Below are positions 8,208 to 17,096 of a stretch of 64,000 nt of DNA, in pieces. Location of the stretch: contig NZ_FSRH01000003.1 of NCBI RefSeq assembly GCF_900141635.1, positions 214,598 through 278,597 on the forward strand, written 5' to 3'. The DNA comes from Peptoclostridium litorale DSM 5388 (GTDB taxonomy: Bacteria > Bacillota > Clostridia > Peptostreptococcales > Peptostreptococcaceae). Below the pieces are notes generated by a model that saw only the letters and a list, made by a program, of their open reading frames with translations, was not told the DNA's origin and did no database searches. Positions within the stretch are counted from its first letter, which is position 1. Each line of letters begins with the position of its first letter. The position numbers and the translations under genes are program-made.

Positions 8208-9656
8208 ATGAAAAAGAAATATGGGATTATTGCGGCTACTATAGTTTGTTGCATGACACTTATTGTAGGCTGCACGGGCGCCAATAAGGCCGCAGGCGGA
8301 AGTGAAGGCAAGGACCAGATGGTGCAGAATGAAACAGAGGCTAATGCTCAAAAGGAAGCCGGAAATGCGGCTGCAGAACCGGAAAATATGGCATATATAA
8401 GCGCAAGCAAGCTTAATGTAAGGCAGGAGCCTGTAGGCAGCGCACAGATAATGGCAAAGGCTCCAAAGGGGTCGAGAGTCGAGATACTCGAGGAAAAAAC
8501 AGACGAGGCAGGGACACTTTGGTACAAGATAAACTACAAGGATATCTCGGGCGATGTGCAGGGATGGATAGCTGCTGAGTACACGGTGAAGAAGCTTGAA
8601 GACTTGCTCACTGGAAACCTTAAGAATCTGGACCTTAGCCCCTTCGAGAAGACTTTAGAATACGAGGGAAATCCGAGAGTGAAAGTAAAAGGAGTATATG
8701 TAACTATTCACTCGGCAGCAGGCGCCAATTTGGAAAACCTTATACAGCTTGCAGAAAATACTGAAATCAATGCATTTGTAGTGGATGTGAAAGATGATTT
8801 GGGCAAGATGCTTTTCAAGACTAATGCGGCGGAAAAATATGCTCCTGACGCGAATGAAAAGGCTCCTATAAAAGACATAAAGGCGTTCACTCAAAAGCTT
8901 AGGGAAAAAAATATATATCTTATAGCCAGGATAGTTTCATTTAAAGACCCTACATACTCGAATGACTATCCTGAAAGGTCCATACTAGATAAAAGCACAG
9001 GACAGACATTTGTAAGCAGCGATGGACTCAAATGGGTATCTGCATACGACAGAGAGCTTTGGAACTACAATATAGAAGTTGCAAAAGAGGCTGCGGATGC
9101 CGGATTTAACGAGATCCAGTTTGACTATGTGAGATTCCCTGCATCGAACGGAGGAAAGATGGATTCAAAGCTTGACTATAGAAATACAAATAACGAATTC
9201 AAGCCTGAAGCAATACAAAAATACCTTAAATTTGCACAAGAGCAGCTTTCACCAAAGAAAGTATATATCTCGGCGGATGTGTTCGGCCTTGTGGGTTCTG
9301 TTTCAGACGACATGGGACTGGGACAGCACTGGGAAGCCATAAGCAATGTGACAGACTATATATGCCCTATGATGTATCCAAGCCACTATGGAAGTGGAGT
9401 TTACGGGCTTGCGGTTCCTGATGCAAAGCCTTATGAGACAGTATACAAGGGCACATACGATTCTGTTGTAAGGAATTCAAACCTGCAGACTCCTGCGACA
9501 ATAAGGCCGTGGATACAGGACTTTACCGCTACGTGGGTTAAGGGACACATACGATACGGAACTAATGAAGTGAACCTTCAGATAAAGGCCCTGAATGACA
9601 ATGGGGTATATGAATACCTACTTTGGAATGCGGGTAACAGATATAGCATAAAATAG
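8208..9656 (+). CDS. Lipoprotein with SH3b and DUF4015 glycoside-hydrolase-like domain
   Basis: A 482-residue exported protein. The signal peptide ends in a lipobox (LIVGC, Cys22). An alanine/glutamate-rich linker follows, then a bacterial SH3 domain at about residues 62-120 (SASKLNVRQEPVGSAQIMAKAPKGSRVEILE, in parts). From about residue 163 comes a DUF4015 TIM-barrel region with VKGVYVTIHSAAG, DVKDDLG and EIQFDYVRFPASNGG. The family is predicted to act on polysaccharide and the SH3b domain suggests cell-wall binding; the substrate is unknown. It is 39 bases after the RpiR regulator and may be its target. Confidence 0.88.
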   Translation: MKKKYGIIAATIVCCMTLIVGCTGANKAAGGSEGKDQMVQNETEANAQKEAGNAAAEPENMAYISASKLNVRQEPVGSAQIMAKAPKGSRVEILEEKTDEAGTLWYKINYKDISGDVQGWIAAEYTVKKLEDLLTGNLKNLDLSPFEKTLEYEGNPRVKVKGVYVTIHSAAGANLENLIQLAENTEINAFVVDVKDDLGKMLFKTNAAEKYAPDANEKAPIKDIKAFTQKLREKNIYLIARIVSFKDPTYSNDYPERSILDKSTGQTFVSSDGLKWVSAYDRELWNYNIEVAKEAADAGFNEIQFDYVRFPASNGGKMDSKLDYRNTNNEFKPEAIQKYLKFAQEQLSPKKVYISADVFGLVGSVSDDMGLGQHWEAISNVTDYICPMMYPSHYGSGVYGLAVPDAKPYETVYKGTYDSVVRNSNLQTPATIRPWIQDFTATWVKGHIRYGTNEVNLQIKALNDNGVYEYLLWNAGNRYSIK

Positions 9657-9670
9657 AACAAATAGACAAA

Positions 9671-9697
9671 AACACCTGGAAATCCAGGTGTTTTTGT
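9671..9697. terminator. Bidirectional terminator between the lipoprotein gene and cobB
   Basis: The arms AACACCTGGA (9671-9680) and TCCAGGTGTT (9683-9692) are flanked by A and T tracts on either side. It serves two convergent genes. Confidence 0.9.
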
Positions 9698-9703
9698 TTG
9701 GCT

Positions 9704-10441
9704 TTAAAGATTTTCAACCGCTTTTCCGAGTACTTCGCCTATAGGATCGCTTATCACAAGGTCGGCCTTGTAGTCAAAAGGGGTTGGAGTCTTGTTTATG
9801 AGCACCATGCCGGAGCCACTGAAATACTCCACAAGTCCTGCCGCAGGATATACGGCAAGGGAGGTACCCCCTATTATGAGCAGGTCACACTCTTTTATAT
9901 GGGATATTGCAGATTTGACAATATCCATGTCGAGCCCTTCTTCATAGAGGACTACGTCCGGTTTTACAATTGCACCGCATTTTTTGCACCTTGGAACATT
10001 CGAACTGCTGGATATAATGTAGCCCAGGTCGTAAAATAAATTACAGCCCATGCAGTAATTCCTGTGAATTGAGCCGTGAAGCTCAAGTACATTTTGGGAA
10101 CCGGCCATTTGATGGAGCCCGTCTATGTTTTGGGTTATTACGGCCTTTAGCTTGCCAAGCTTTTCGAGTTTGGCAAGAGATATGTGGGCCATGTTGGGCT
10201 GGGCATTTCCATATATCATTTTAGACTTGTAAAACTCGAAGAACTCATCTGTGTGGGACATGAAAAAGCTGTGGCTGAGCATGACCTCCGGCGGATACGA
10301 TTTGTCATTTGAGGTTTTGTAAAGGCCGTTTCCAGAGCGAAAATCGGGTATTTGGCTTTCGGTTGAAACGCCTGCACCTCCAAAGAAGACTATGTTGCTA
10401 CTTTCTGCGATCATATCTGAAAGCTTATTTACTGAAGACAT
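9704..10441 (-). CDS. cobB: NAD-dependent protein deacylase, Sir2 family
   Basis: A 245-residue sirtuin. The NAD-binding motif is FFGGAGVSTESQIPDFRS near residue 20, where the usual Gly of SGIPDFR is Gln. TQNIDGLH lies near residue 104, the catalytic His is in ELHGSIHRNYC, and the zinc cysteines are CMGC and CKKC. GGTSLAVYPAAGLVEYF completes the fold. It would remove acyl groups from lysines using NAD. AAAGGAG stands seven bases before the ATG. It is transcribed toward the lipoprotein gene and shares a terminator with it. Confidence 0.93.
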   Translation of the reverse strand: MSSVNKLSDMIAESSNIVFFGGAGVSTESQIPDFRSGNGLYKTSNDKSYPPEVMLSHSFFMSHTDEFFEFYKSKMIYGNAQPNMAHISLAKLEKLGKLKAVITQNIDGLHQMAGSQNVLELHGSIHRNYCMGCNLFYDLGYIISSSSNVPRCKKCGAIVKPDVVLYEEGLDMDIVKSAISHIKECDLLIIGGTSLAVYPAAGLVEYFSGSGMVLINKTPTPFDYKADLVISDPIGEVLGKAVENL

Positions 10442-10856
10442 TATACCACTCCTTTATCTTTTTATAGACACAGTATACCATCAATTCTAGAGAACAAGAG
10501 AGTAAATTACAAGCATGCTAAAGGGAGTATACTTTAAATAATATTATCGTAAATGATACTAATGTATCAACAAAAACAAAATGCAAAAAGATTAAAACCT
10601 ACAATTTAAAACGAACAGAAATTTTGCGGCATGCCGCAAAAGTATTCTCAAAAGATACGCCGCAAAAATTCTGTTAGTCTTAAATCGAATGGGACAGTAC
10701 AAGCACCAGTTGAAATGTCAATATTTTACAGTGGCGTAGGGTTGAAGGAATTGGATTATGAGAATTTACAGTCACTACAATGTATGTTTTAACAAAATAT
10801 ATAAGGGTAATAATAAAAAGAGCTAAGTACTTAACAATATACGGGGAGGTAATCAC
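10442..10856. other. Intergenic region between cobB and rubredoxin with a large hairpin
   Basis: There is no convincing gene in these 415 bases. The region holds a 17-base inverted repeat at 10614-10630 / 10659-10675 with an inner palindrome (10626-10637), described separately. An A+T-rich stretch before the rubredoxin ribosome site probably contains its promoter, but I cannot fix -35 and -10 boxes with confidence. Confidence 0.6.
10614..10675. repeat. Long inverted repeat with an inner GCGGCATGCCGC palindrome
   Basis: The left arm 10614-10630 pairs with 10659-10675 at 16 of 17 positions. The left half contains a 12-base perfect palindrome (10626-10637), so the CGGC unit occurs three times. 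No T tract follows, which makes a simple terminator unlikely. It could be a small palindromic repeat element or an operator. Confidence 0.6.
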
Positions 10857-11018
10857 ATGAAAAAATATGTTTGTCTGGCTTGTGGCTATGTATATGACCC
10901 AGAGGTTGGGGATCCTGACAGTGGAGTAAGCCCTGGAACTGCATTTGAAGATATTCCAGAAGACTGGCTGTGCCCTCTGTGTGGAGTGGGCAAGGACATG
11001 TTCAAAGAAGAAGAGTAA
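10857..11018 (+). CDS. Rubredoxin
   Basis: A 53-residue rubredoxin of standard length with the Fe(Cys)4 pairs [10 protein letters not shown] (Cys6, Cys9) and [11 protein letters not shown] (Cys39, Cys42). The conserved [20 protein letters not shown] lies between them. The ribosome site GGGGAGG precedes the ATG. Rubredoxin is a one-electron carrier. It is followed 25 bases later by superoxide reductase, whose usual electron donor is rubredoxin, so the pair forms an oxygen-defence operon. Confidence 0.96.
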   Translation: MKKYVCLACGYVYDPEVGDPDSGVSPGTAFEDIPEDWLCPLCGVGKDMFKEEE

Positions 11019-11043
11019 AAAATTGATGGGAGGGACATTCAAA

Positions 11044-11421
11044 TTGATTAAATTAAGAGAGATATATAAATGTGATATTTGTGGAAATGTTGTTGAAGTA
11101 GTATGTGCAGGAGCACCGGCTCTTGTATGCTGCGGAGAAGATATGAAAAAACTTGAGGCCAAGTCTGAAGACAAGGCCAAAGAAAAACATGTGCCTGTAG
11201 TGGAGGAAACTGCCGGAGGAGTAATGGTGAAGGTTGGAAGCGTGCCCCACCCGATGGAGGACAACCACTATATACAATTCATAGAGGTTCTTACTGAAAA
11301 GCAGGTTCTAAGGGCAGAGCTAAAGCCTGGCCAAGAGCCATCTGCAATGTTCAATGTAAAAAAAGACGATGTGATGGAAGTAAGGGAGTATTGCAATCTC
11401 CACGGACTTTGGAAAGCTTAA
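11044..11421 (+). CDS. dfx: Desulfoferrodoxin (superoxide reductase, two-iron type)
   Basis: A 125-residue protein. The N-terminal desulforedoxin domain binds Fe with CDIC and the CC pair (ALVCCGEDM). The C-terminal neelaredoxin domain carries the catalytic-iron ligands in EKHVPV, HPMEDNHYIQFIEV and CNLHGLW. It reduces superoxide to peroxide with electrons from rubredoxin in the cytoplasm. TTG 11044 is chosen because GGGAGGG lies nine bases upstream and the product then has normal length; ATG 11026 overlaps that site. A hairpin at 11443-11465 follows. Confidence 0.94.
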   Translation: MIKLREIYKCDICGNVVEVVCAGAPALVCCGEDMKKLEAKSEDKAKEKHVPVVEETAGGVMVKVGSVPHPMEDNHYIQFIEVLTEKQVLRAELKPGQEPSAMFNVKKDDVMEVREYCNLHGLWKA

Positions 11422-11442
11422 GAGAGTTAATTTATAAAAGAC

Positions 11443-11465
11443 AGCCGCCCGTGTAACGGGCGGCT
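11443..11465 (+). terminator. GC-rich hairpin after dfx
   Basis: Perfect arms AGCCGCCCG (11443-11451) and CGGGCGGCT (11457-11465) with a five-base loop. The T tract is weak. Confidence 0.65.
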
Positions 11466-11547
11466 TAAATATTGCATTAAATGCATAGAAAAACCCCGAT
11501 GCGCATAAATTCTGCGTTTGGGTTGCTGAATTTTAGGAGGATCCATT

Positions 11548-11853
11548 TTATCTGTATGCGTCTATTATATCCAAAAGCTTGGCTATACCCTGCCCTATGA
11601 GAGGAAGGTTTACCCAGCTTCTCAATATATAAAACACAAGGGCTGCAAGGGCGGAAAAACCTATTGCCATTCCAAGCCCTCGGGCAAGCCCCATTATAAA
11701 ATTCACATATATAAGCCTTAATGGATCATTTATCAAATCGACATAATCCTTTAATTTGCTCTTGTCTATTATTACTGCCAGCTCGTCTATTTTGTCTTGG
11801 AGCTCAGGGTTTAAAATCCTGTTGTTTTCACCATTGCCTTTATTGTCTTCCAA
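11548..11853 (-). CDS. DUF5665-type small membrane protein
   Basis: A 101-residue protein with a charged N-terminal half (LNPELQDKIDELAVIIDKSKLKDYV). Its hydrophobic second half (NFIMGLARGLGMAIGFSALAALVFYIL, in parts) forms one or two membrane segments. It resembles the clostridial DUF5665 family, for which I know no function. The start is a TTG with GGAGG nine bases upstream. It is a single gene on the minus strand between dfx and the asnA leader. Confidence in the gene is high; function is unknown. Confidence 0.75.
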   Translation of the reverse strand: MEDNKGNGENNRILNPELQDKIDELAVIIDKSKLKDYVDLINDPLRLIYVNFIMGLARGLGMAIGFSALAALVFYILRSWVNLPLIGQGIAKLLDIIDAYR

Positions 11854-12036
11854 ATTATAAAACCTCCAGTTGAAATGGATTTAAGGCGAATTAAAAGCGT
11901 AGACTACTTGGAATAAGTATATTTTCATTATAACCCTATACGGGCTTTGAATCTACAACAGATATGGCAGAAATGATTTATACAATAAATATATACCCTC
12001 AACTCTATATTTATATATAAAAAATTTTTTTGATGG

Positions 12037-12065
12037 TTGACATATGGACAGATGGAATATATAAT
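12037..12065 (+). promoter_or_regulatory. Promoter of the asnA T-box transcript
   Basis: Consensus TTGACA (12037-12042), a 17-base spacer and TATAAT (12060-12065). Confidence 0.9.
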
Positions 12066-12071
12066 TTATAG

Positions 12072-12372
12072 AAAGTTGATATTTAAAGACTGTGACGGGA
12101 AGAGTATGTATGGAAATTCATTTAAAGAGAGCCGATTATGGTGGGATTTCGGCATTGAATCTGTATTGAAGAACATCCCCGAGTTTCTAACCGAAATCGC
12201 CAAGAGAGTAGGCTTAGACGGCTTCAATCCGTTATAAATTGAACAGCATCGAATGCCTGCAGGAATTCCGTGTTGTAGTGAGATGGCTAGATTTGTTTCT
12301 AGTCAATTAGGGTGGTACCGCGAAATCATAACCTTTCGTCCCTTCGTGGGGATAGAAGGGTTTTTTTATTTT
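12072..12372 (+). promoter_or_regulatory. T-box riboswitch, tRNA-Asn specific, controlling asnA
   Basis: The leader carries the conserved T-box GGGTGGTACCGCG at 12310-12322. It ends in a terminator hairpin (CCTTTCGTCCC to GGGGATAGAAGGG, about 12333-12361) with a run of seven T. The probable specifier codon is AAC at 12172-12174, in the context TTGAAGAACATCCC, which recurs in the asnS leader. Uncharged tRNA-Asn would stabilise the antiterminator and turn on asnA. A 66-codon frame running through the leader is not a gene. Confidence 0.92.
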
Positions 12373-12426
12373 CTAAATAAAATTTATATTATAAATTGTA
12401 ATGTTATTTGAATGGAGGAATTGAAA

Positions 12427-13437
12427 ATGGAAAGAACTATAATACCAAGAGGCTACGAGCCAGGACTTACGCTTAGAGAAACTGAAGTGGCAATAAAGAG
12501 AATAAAAGACTATTTTGAAAGAATGCTCGCTCAAGAGCTTAACCTTACAAGAGTTTCTGCACCACTTTTTGTAAAGCCGGAAACCGGACTAAACGACAAC
12601 CTTAACGGAATAGAAAAACCAGTTTCATTTGAAATAAAAGCTGACCCAGGTGCTAGACTTGAAATAGTACATTCACTTGCAAAATGGAAGAGAATGGCTC
12701 TTTATAGATACGGGTTTGAGTTAGGAGAGGGTCTATATACTGACATGAACGCAATAAGGACTGATGAAGACCTTGACAACCTACACTCTATATACGTTGA
12801 CCAGTGGGACTGGGAAAAAATAATCTCAAAAGAGCAAAGAACAAAAGAAAACCTAAGAGACATAGTAAAGGGAATATACAGTGTGTTTAAAGACACTGAG
12901 GAATATATATATAAGCTATACCCTCAGTTTGAAAAAGTGCTTCCAGAGGAAATATTCTTCATCACTACTCAGGAGCTTGAAGACATGTATCCAGACCTTA
13001 CTTCAAAGCAGAGAGAAGATACAATAACAAGAGATAAAAAAGCAGTATTCCTTATGGAGATAGGCCACAAGCTTGCATCAGGTGAAAAGCACGATGGAAG
13101 ATCACCAGACTATGATGACTGGACTCTAAACGGAGACATACTTTTCTGGAACCCTGTGCTTGAAAGAGCGTTTGAGCTTTCTTCAATGGGAATAAGAGTT
13201 GACGAGGCGGCTCTTGAAAACCAGCTCGATATTGAAGGATGCCATGAGAGAAAAGAGCTTGACTACCATAAGATGCTGCTTGAGGGAAGACTTCCATACA
13301 CCGTAGGTGGAGGAATAGGACAGTCGAGAATATGCATGTTCTTCCTTAAAAAGGCTCATATAGGAGAAGTTCAAGCTTCAGCTTGGCCTGAGTACATGAG
13401 AGAGACTCTTAAGGATTCGAAGATATTCCTTCTGTAA
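12427..13437 (+). CDS. asnA: Aspartate-ammonia ligase (asparagine synthetase A)
   Basis: A 336-residue AsnA, the class-II-synthetase-like enzyme that makes asparagine from aspartate, ammonia and ATP. Family blocks seen are [18 protein letters not shown] at the N-terminus, [48 protein letters not shown] and [14 protein letters not shown] near the C-terminus. ATG 12427 is used because GGAGG (12414-12418) lies just upstream; the ATG at 12412 is part of that site. Expression should respond to uncharged tRNA-Asn through the leader. A perfect 36-base palindromic terminator follows. Confidence 0.96.
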   Translation: MERTIIPRGYEPGLTLRETEVAIKRIKDYFERMLAQELNLTRVSAPLFVKPETGLNDNLNGIEKPVSFEIKADPGARLEIVHSLAKWKRMALYRYGFELGEGLYTDMNAIRTDEDLDNLHSIYVDQWDWEKIISKEQRTKENLRDIVKGIYSVFKDTEEYIYKLYPQFEKVLPEEIFFITTQELEDMYPDLTSKQREDTITRDKKAVFLMEIGHKLASGEKHDGRSPDYDDWTLNGDILFWNPVLERAFELSSMGIRVDEAALENQLDIEGCHERKELDYHKMLLEGRLPYTVGGGIGQSRICMFFLKKAHIGEVQASAWPEYMRETLKDSKIFLL

Positions 13438-13499
13438 GCTTACGATATTAGTGCATATGAGAGCCGTAAGCTATTATTAAAATATTATTTTGACATAGG

Positions 13500-13535
13500 A
13501 AAAATCCCGGATATCATATGATATCCGGGATTTTT
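13500..13535. terminator. Terminator after asnA (perfect 36-base palindrome)
   Basis: The palindrome is centred at 13517/13518 and contains CCCGGATATCATATGATATC; it ends in a T tract on the + strand and an A tract upstream. Confidence 0.88.
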
Positions 13536-14049
13536 TGATATAGAATATCACGCAATGCATATGTGCTTTAGAATTCTGCTTTTCATGCAGAGACATACTG
13601 AAAAATGCAAGATTTATAACGAACCATTTCTAAAAATGCATACAAAAATACAATAAAATCACTGCGGTGAGTGGGCGATGTATTGAAAAATAAAGAAAGC
13701 TTTAGGCGGGATGTTAATGTTGAATATATTGAGATGAATGAAATATGCAATTTTGAAAGCGGGATAAATTATTTTTTTATATAAAAATACATATCGAATG
13801 TTGACTGACAAAGCCTATTTGTGTATAATTGTATACATAAATACATCGATCTTTGGAAATGCAAAATACAAAAACATACATTGATATAAAATATTATATT
13901 GATGATTTTATTTTTTATAGGGTATCATCTATACTAATGAAAAATTATAAGCTTTGAGCGATGCCCTTAGAAATATAACGGCAATGGGTCAATACAAATC
14001 AAACTGGGTTTTATTATTAAAAATACAAAGATTATAAAGAGGTGAGAGT
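13536..14049. other. Long leader/intergenic region before the aconitase gene
   Basis: About 510 bases without a firm gene. It contains a possible 37-codon frame (GTG 13671 to TAA 13784) with weak support and a consensus promoter at 13801-13829, followed by a leader of more than 200 bases to the aconitase ATG. I recognise no riboswitch in the leader. Confidence 0.55.
13801..13837 (+). promoter_or_regulatory. Promoter and candidate operator of the acn-icd-gntR operon
   Basis: TTGACT (13801-13806), a 17-base spacer and TATAAT (13824-13829). TGTATACA (13830-13837) is a perfect palindrome touching the -10. FCD-type GntR regulators often bind such TGTATACA-like sites, so the regulator encoded at 17097 may act here (inference). 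Confidence 0.7.
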
Positions 14050-15975
14050 ATGGGACTTAATTTAACTTACAAAGTATTAAAAGATCATCTACTTGAAGGA
14101 AAGCTTGAGACAGGACAGGAAATATGCATTAAAATTGACCAGACGCTTACTCAAGATTCAACTGGGACAATGGTTTACCTTCAACTTGAAGCCATGGGAA
14201 TAAAGGATATAAAAACTGAAAGATCAGTGGCTTACATAGACCATAATACGCTTCAGCAGGGATTTGAAAATGCCGATGACCATGAATTTATAAAGACTGT
14301 TGCAGCAAAGTACGGCATAGTATACTCAAAACCAGGAAATGGAATATGCCATCAGCTTCAACTTGAAAATTTCGGAAAGCCTGGATCTACGCTTCTTGGA
14401 TCGGACAGCCACACTCCTACAGGTGGTGGGCTTGGAATGATAGCTATAGGAGCAGGAGGGCTTGATGTTGCCGTTGCTATGGCAACAGGTAAATATTTCA
14501 TGAAGGCGCCAAAGGTGCTTAATGTTAAACTGAATGGAAAGCTTAAGCCGTGGGTTTCTGCAAAGGATGTAATACTATATGTCCTAAAAGAGCTTAGCGT
14601 AAAAGGCGGAGTTGGAAAAATAGTGGAGTATTCTGGAGAAGGCGTAAAATCACTTTCCCTTACTGACAGAGCTACTATCACTAATATGGGTGCTGAACTT
14701 GGAGCCACTACATCTATATTCCCGAGTGACGAGAGATCATTAGAATATCTTAAGTCCCAGGGAAGAGAGGCTGACTACAAGGAGATGAAGGCTGACGAAG
14801 ATGCATATTACGACGAGGTCATAGAAATAAACCTCGAAGATATAGAGCCGCTTGTTGCACAGCCTCACAGCCCGGACAATGTGAGACCTGTAAAAGAACT
14901 TATAAACCTTAAAGTTGACCAGGTTGCAATAGGAAGCTGCACTAACTCTTCTTATTCGGATCTTATGAAGGTGGCAAGAATACTAAAGGGCAAGAGTGTT
15001 CATCCAGATGTAAGTCTTTGCATATCGCCAGGTTCAAGTGCAATACTAAAGGCGCTTGCTGAAAATGGAGCACTTGCGGATATGATAGCAGCAGGAGCCA
15101 GAATACTTGAATGTGCGTGCGGGCCTTGCATAGGAATGGGGCAGGCGCCTAAGACTGATGCGATATCGCTTAGAACATTCAATAGAAACTTCTATGGAAG
15201 AAGTGGAACTGAAAGCGCACAGGTTTACCTTGTGAGTCCTGAAGTTGCAGCAATTTCAGCAATACACGGATACCTTGAGGACCCAAGGGTAATAACTGAT
15301 GAGATAGATTTTGAAATGCCAGAAATATTTGAAAAGAGTGAAAATCTGTTTGTATACCCTAAAGAGGACAGAGAAAGCGTAGAAGTTGTTATGGGACCTA
15401 ACATAAAGCCATTCCCTATAAATTCACAGCTTGAGGATTCAATGTCGGGCAAAATTGTACTGAAGGTAGAAGACAATATAACAACAGATCACATTATGCC
15501 TTCAAATGCAAAGCTTCTGCCATATAGATCGAATATACCGTATCTTTCGAATTACTCTTTCAGCACTGTAGACACTGAGTTCCCTCAAAGATGCATGGAT
15601 AATGACGGCGGGTTCATAGTAGGAGGAGACAACTACGGACAGGGATCAAGCAGGGAGCATGCCGCACTTGCGCCATTGTACCTTGGCATAAAAGCTGTAA
15701 TCACCAAGTCGTTTGCAAGGATACACAAGGCAAACCTTATTAACAGCGGTATAATACCGCTTGAGTTTGCAAATACTGATGACTATGAAAAGATAGGGTT
15801 CATGGATGAAATTGAAATATCGAACATACTTGAGGACCTTCCAAAAGGAAAGCTTACCTTAAAAGATAAGGCTGGCGGAAATAGCATAGAAGTTTTATTC
15901 GAAGGATCTGAAAGAGACATTGAAATACTTAGAAGAGGCGGATATCTTAATTACGCCAAGACTAATCTTATATAG
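14050..15975 (+). CDS. acn: Aconitate hydratase
   Basis: A 641-residue monomeric aconitase of the shorter class (Aquifex/mitochondrial-like), which interconverts citrate and isocitrate. Visible blocks are DQTLTQDSTGTM, the DSHTPTGGGLGMIAIG motif near residue 120, and the [4Fe-4S] cysteines in GSCTNSSYSDL and CACGPCIGMGQAP. The swivel domain carries GGDNYGQGSSREHAALAPLYLG near residue 535. Together with the downstream icd it converts citrate to 2-oxoglutarate, presumably for glutamate synthesis in an anaerobe without a full TCA cycle; citrate synthase is not in this window. Homoaconitase is a possible but less likely alternative. Confidence 0.93.
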   Translation: MGLNLTYKVLKDHLLEGKLETGQEICIKIDQTLTQDSTGTMVYLQLEAMGIKDIKTERSVAYIDHNTLQQGFENADDHEFIKTVAAKYGIVYSKPGNGICHQLQLENFGKPGSTLLGSDSHTPTGGGLGMIAIGAGGLDVAVAMATGKYFMKAPKVLNVKLNGKLKPWVSAKDVILYVLKELSVKGGVGKIVEYSGEGVKSLSLTDRATITNMGAELGATTSIFPSDERSLEYLKSQGREADYKEMKADEDAYYDEVIEINLEDIEPLVAQPHSPDNVRPVKELINLKVDQVAIGSCTNSSYSDLMKVARILKGKSVHPDVSLCISPGSSAILKALAENGALADMIAAGARILECACGPCIGMGQAPKTDAISLRTFNRNFYGRSGTESAQVYLVSPEVAAISAIHGYLEDPRVITDEIDFEMPEIFEKSENLFVYPKEDRESVEVVMGPNIKPFPINSQLEDSMSGKIVLKVEDNITTDHIMPSNAKLLPYRSNIPYLSNYSFSTVDTEFPQRCMDNDGGFIVGGDNYGQGSSREHAALAPLYLGIKAVITKSFARIHKANLINSGIIPLEFANTDDYEKIGFMDEIEISNILEDLPKGKLTLKDKAGGNSIEVLFEGSERDIEILRRGGYLNYAKTNLI

Positions 15976-15988
15976 GAGGCAAAAGACT

Positions 15989-16996
15989 ATGGTTAAAGTG
16001 ACTTTAATACCAGGAGACGGAATAGGGCCTGAAGTTGCATACGCAACAAGGGACGTGATAGATGCAACGGGAGCACAGATAGAATGGGAAGAGGTAAATG
16101 CGGGCGAGACTGTTTATAAGGAAAAGGGAACTTTCATACCAGATGAGCTTATTGAAAGTATAAATAAAAACAGGATTGCATTCAAGGGACCTATAACAAC
16201 CCCTGTGGGAAAAGGCTTCAAGAGCATAAATGTAACTCTAAGGCAAAAATATAAGACTTATGCCAATGTAAGGCCTGTAAAGAGCATACCTGGCGTTAAG
16301 TCTCCATTCAACAATATAGACCTTGTTATAATGAGGGAGAACACGGAGGACCTGTATGCTGGAATAGAGCACGAGGTTACAGAAGGCGTTACGGAGGCTA
16401 TAAAGGTGATAACCGAAGAGGCATCTACCAAGATAGCCGAATTCGCATTCAAATATGCAATTGAAAACGGCAGGAAAAAAGTAACTGCTGTTCACAAGGC
16501 AAATATAATGAAAATAACAGATGGACTTTTCATAAGATGCGCCAGAAAAGTGGCTGAAAAGTATCCTCAAATCGAGTACGAAGAGGTAATAGTTGACAAT
16601 ATGTGCATGCAGCTTGTAATGTATCCTGAAAAGTACGACGTACTTGTTCTTCCTAACCTGTACGGGGATATCGTTTCAGACCTTTGTGCAGGGCTTGTAG
16701 GCGGGCTTGGCCTGGTTCCGGGAGCTAACATAGGAGATGACATAGGAATATTCGAGGCCGTACACGGAAGTGCGCCTGACATAGCTGGGCAAAATCTTGC
16801 AAACCCTATAGCGTGCATACTGTCGGGAGCCATGCTTCTTGATTATATAGGAGAAAAGGAAAAGGCACAGATGGTAAGAAAGGCTGTATGGGCAGTAATG
16901 GAAGAAGGAAAAGTCAAGACTAGGGACCTTGGCGGAACGGCTTCGACAAAGGAGATCACTGCCGAAATTTGCAGACAAATAAGTCTTCAAAAATAG
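15989..16996 (+). CDS. icd: Isocitrate dehydrogenase (NAD type, beta-decarboxylating family)
   Basis: A 335-residue member of the isocitrate/isopropylmalate dehydrogenase family. Motifs are LIPGDGIGPEV at the N-terminus and MRENTEDLYAGIEHEV, typical of isocitrate rather than isopropylmalate enzymes. YEEVIVDNMCMQLVMYPEKYDVLVLPNLYGDI-type metal and cofactor regions and GSAPDIAGQNLANPIA follow. ATG 15989 has AGGAGG ten bases upstream and lies 13 bases after acn, so the two are translated from one message. It would yield 2-oxoglutarate and NADH. NAD preference is inferred from family and not read from specific residues. Confidence 0.92.
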   Translation: MVKVTLIPGDGIGPEVAYATRDVIDATGAQIEWEEVNAGETVYKEKGTFIPDELIESINKNRIAFKGPITTPVGKGFKSINVTLRQKYKTYANVRPVKSIPGVKSPFNNIDLVIMRENTEDLYAGIEHEVTEGVTEAIKVITEEASTKIAEFAFKYAIENGRKKVTAVHKANIMKITDGLFIRCARKVAEKYPQIEYEEVIVDNMCMQLVMYPEKYDVLVLPNLYGDIVSDLCAGLVGGLGLVPGANIGDDIGIFEAVHGSAPDIAGQNLANPIACILSGAMLLDYIGEKEKAQMVRKAVWAVMEEGKVKTRDLGGTASTKEITAEICRQISLQK

Positions 16997-17096
16997 TCGA
17001 AATAGATTGACTTTATGTTCTAAATATAATACAATGACCATGAAAATAGCATTATCGATGAGTACAACTATAACAGTTCGGAAGGGAAAAATTTTT

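Noticed and set aside
9698..10039. 113-codon open frame on the plus strand
   Set aside because: Antisense to the sirtuin gene, whose motifs are clear; starts inside the shared terminator.
10614..10675. Nested inverted repeat as a CRISPR or tRNA-like unit
   Set aside because: Only one copy, no spacer periodicity and no tRNA cloverleaf; kept only as an inverted repeat.
12037..12237. 66-codon open frame upstream of asnA
   Set aside because: Falls in the T-box leader and begins at the promoter; the RNA structure explains the conservation.
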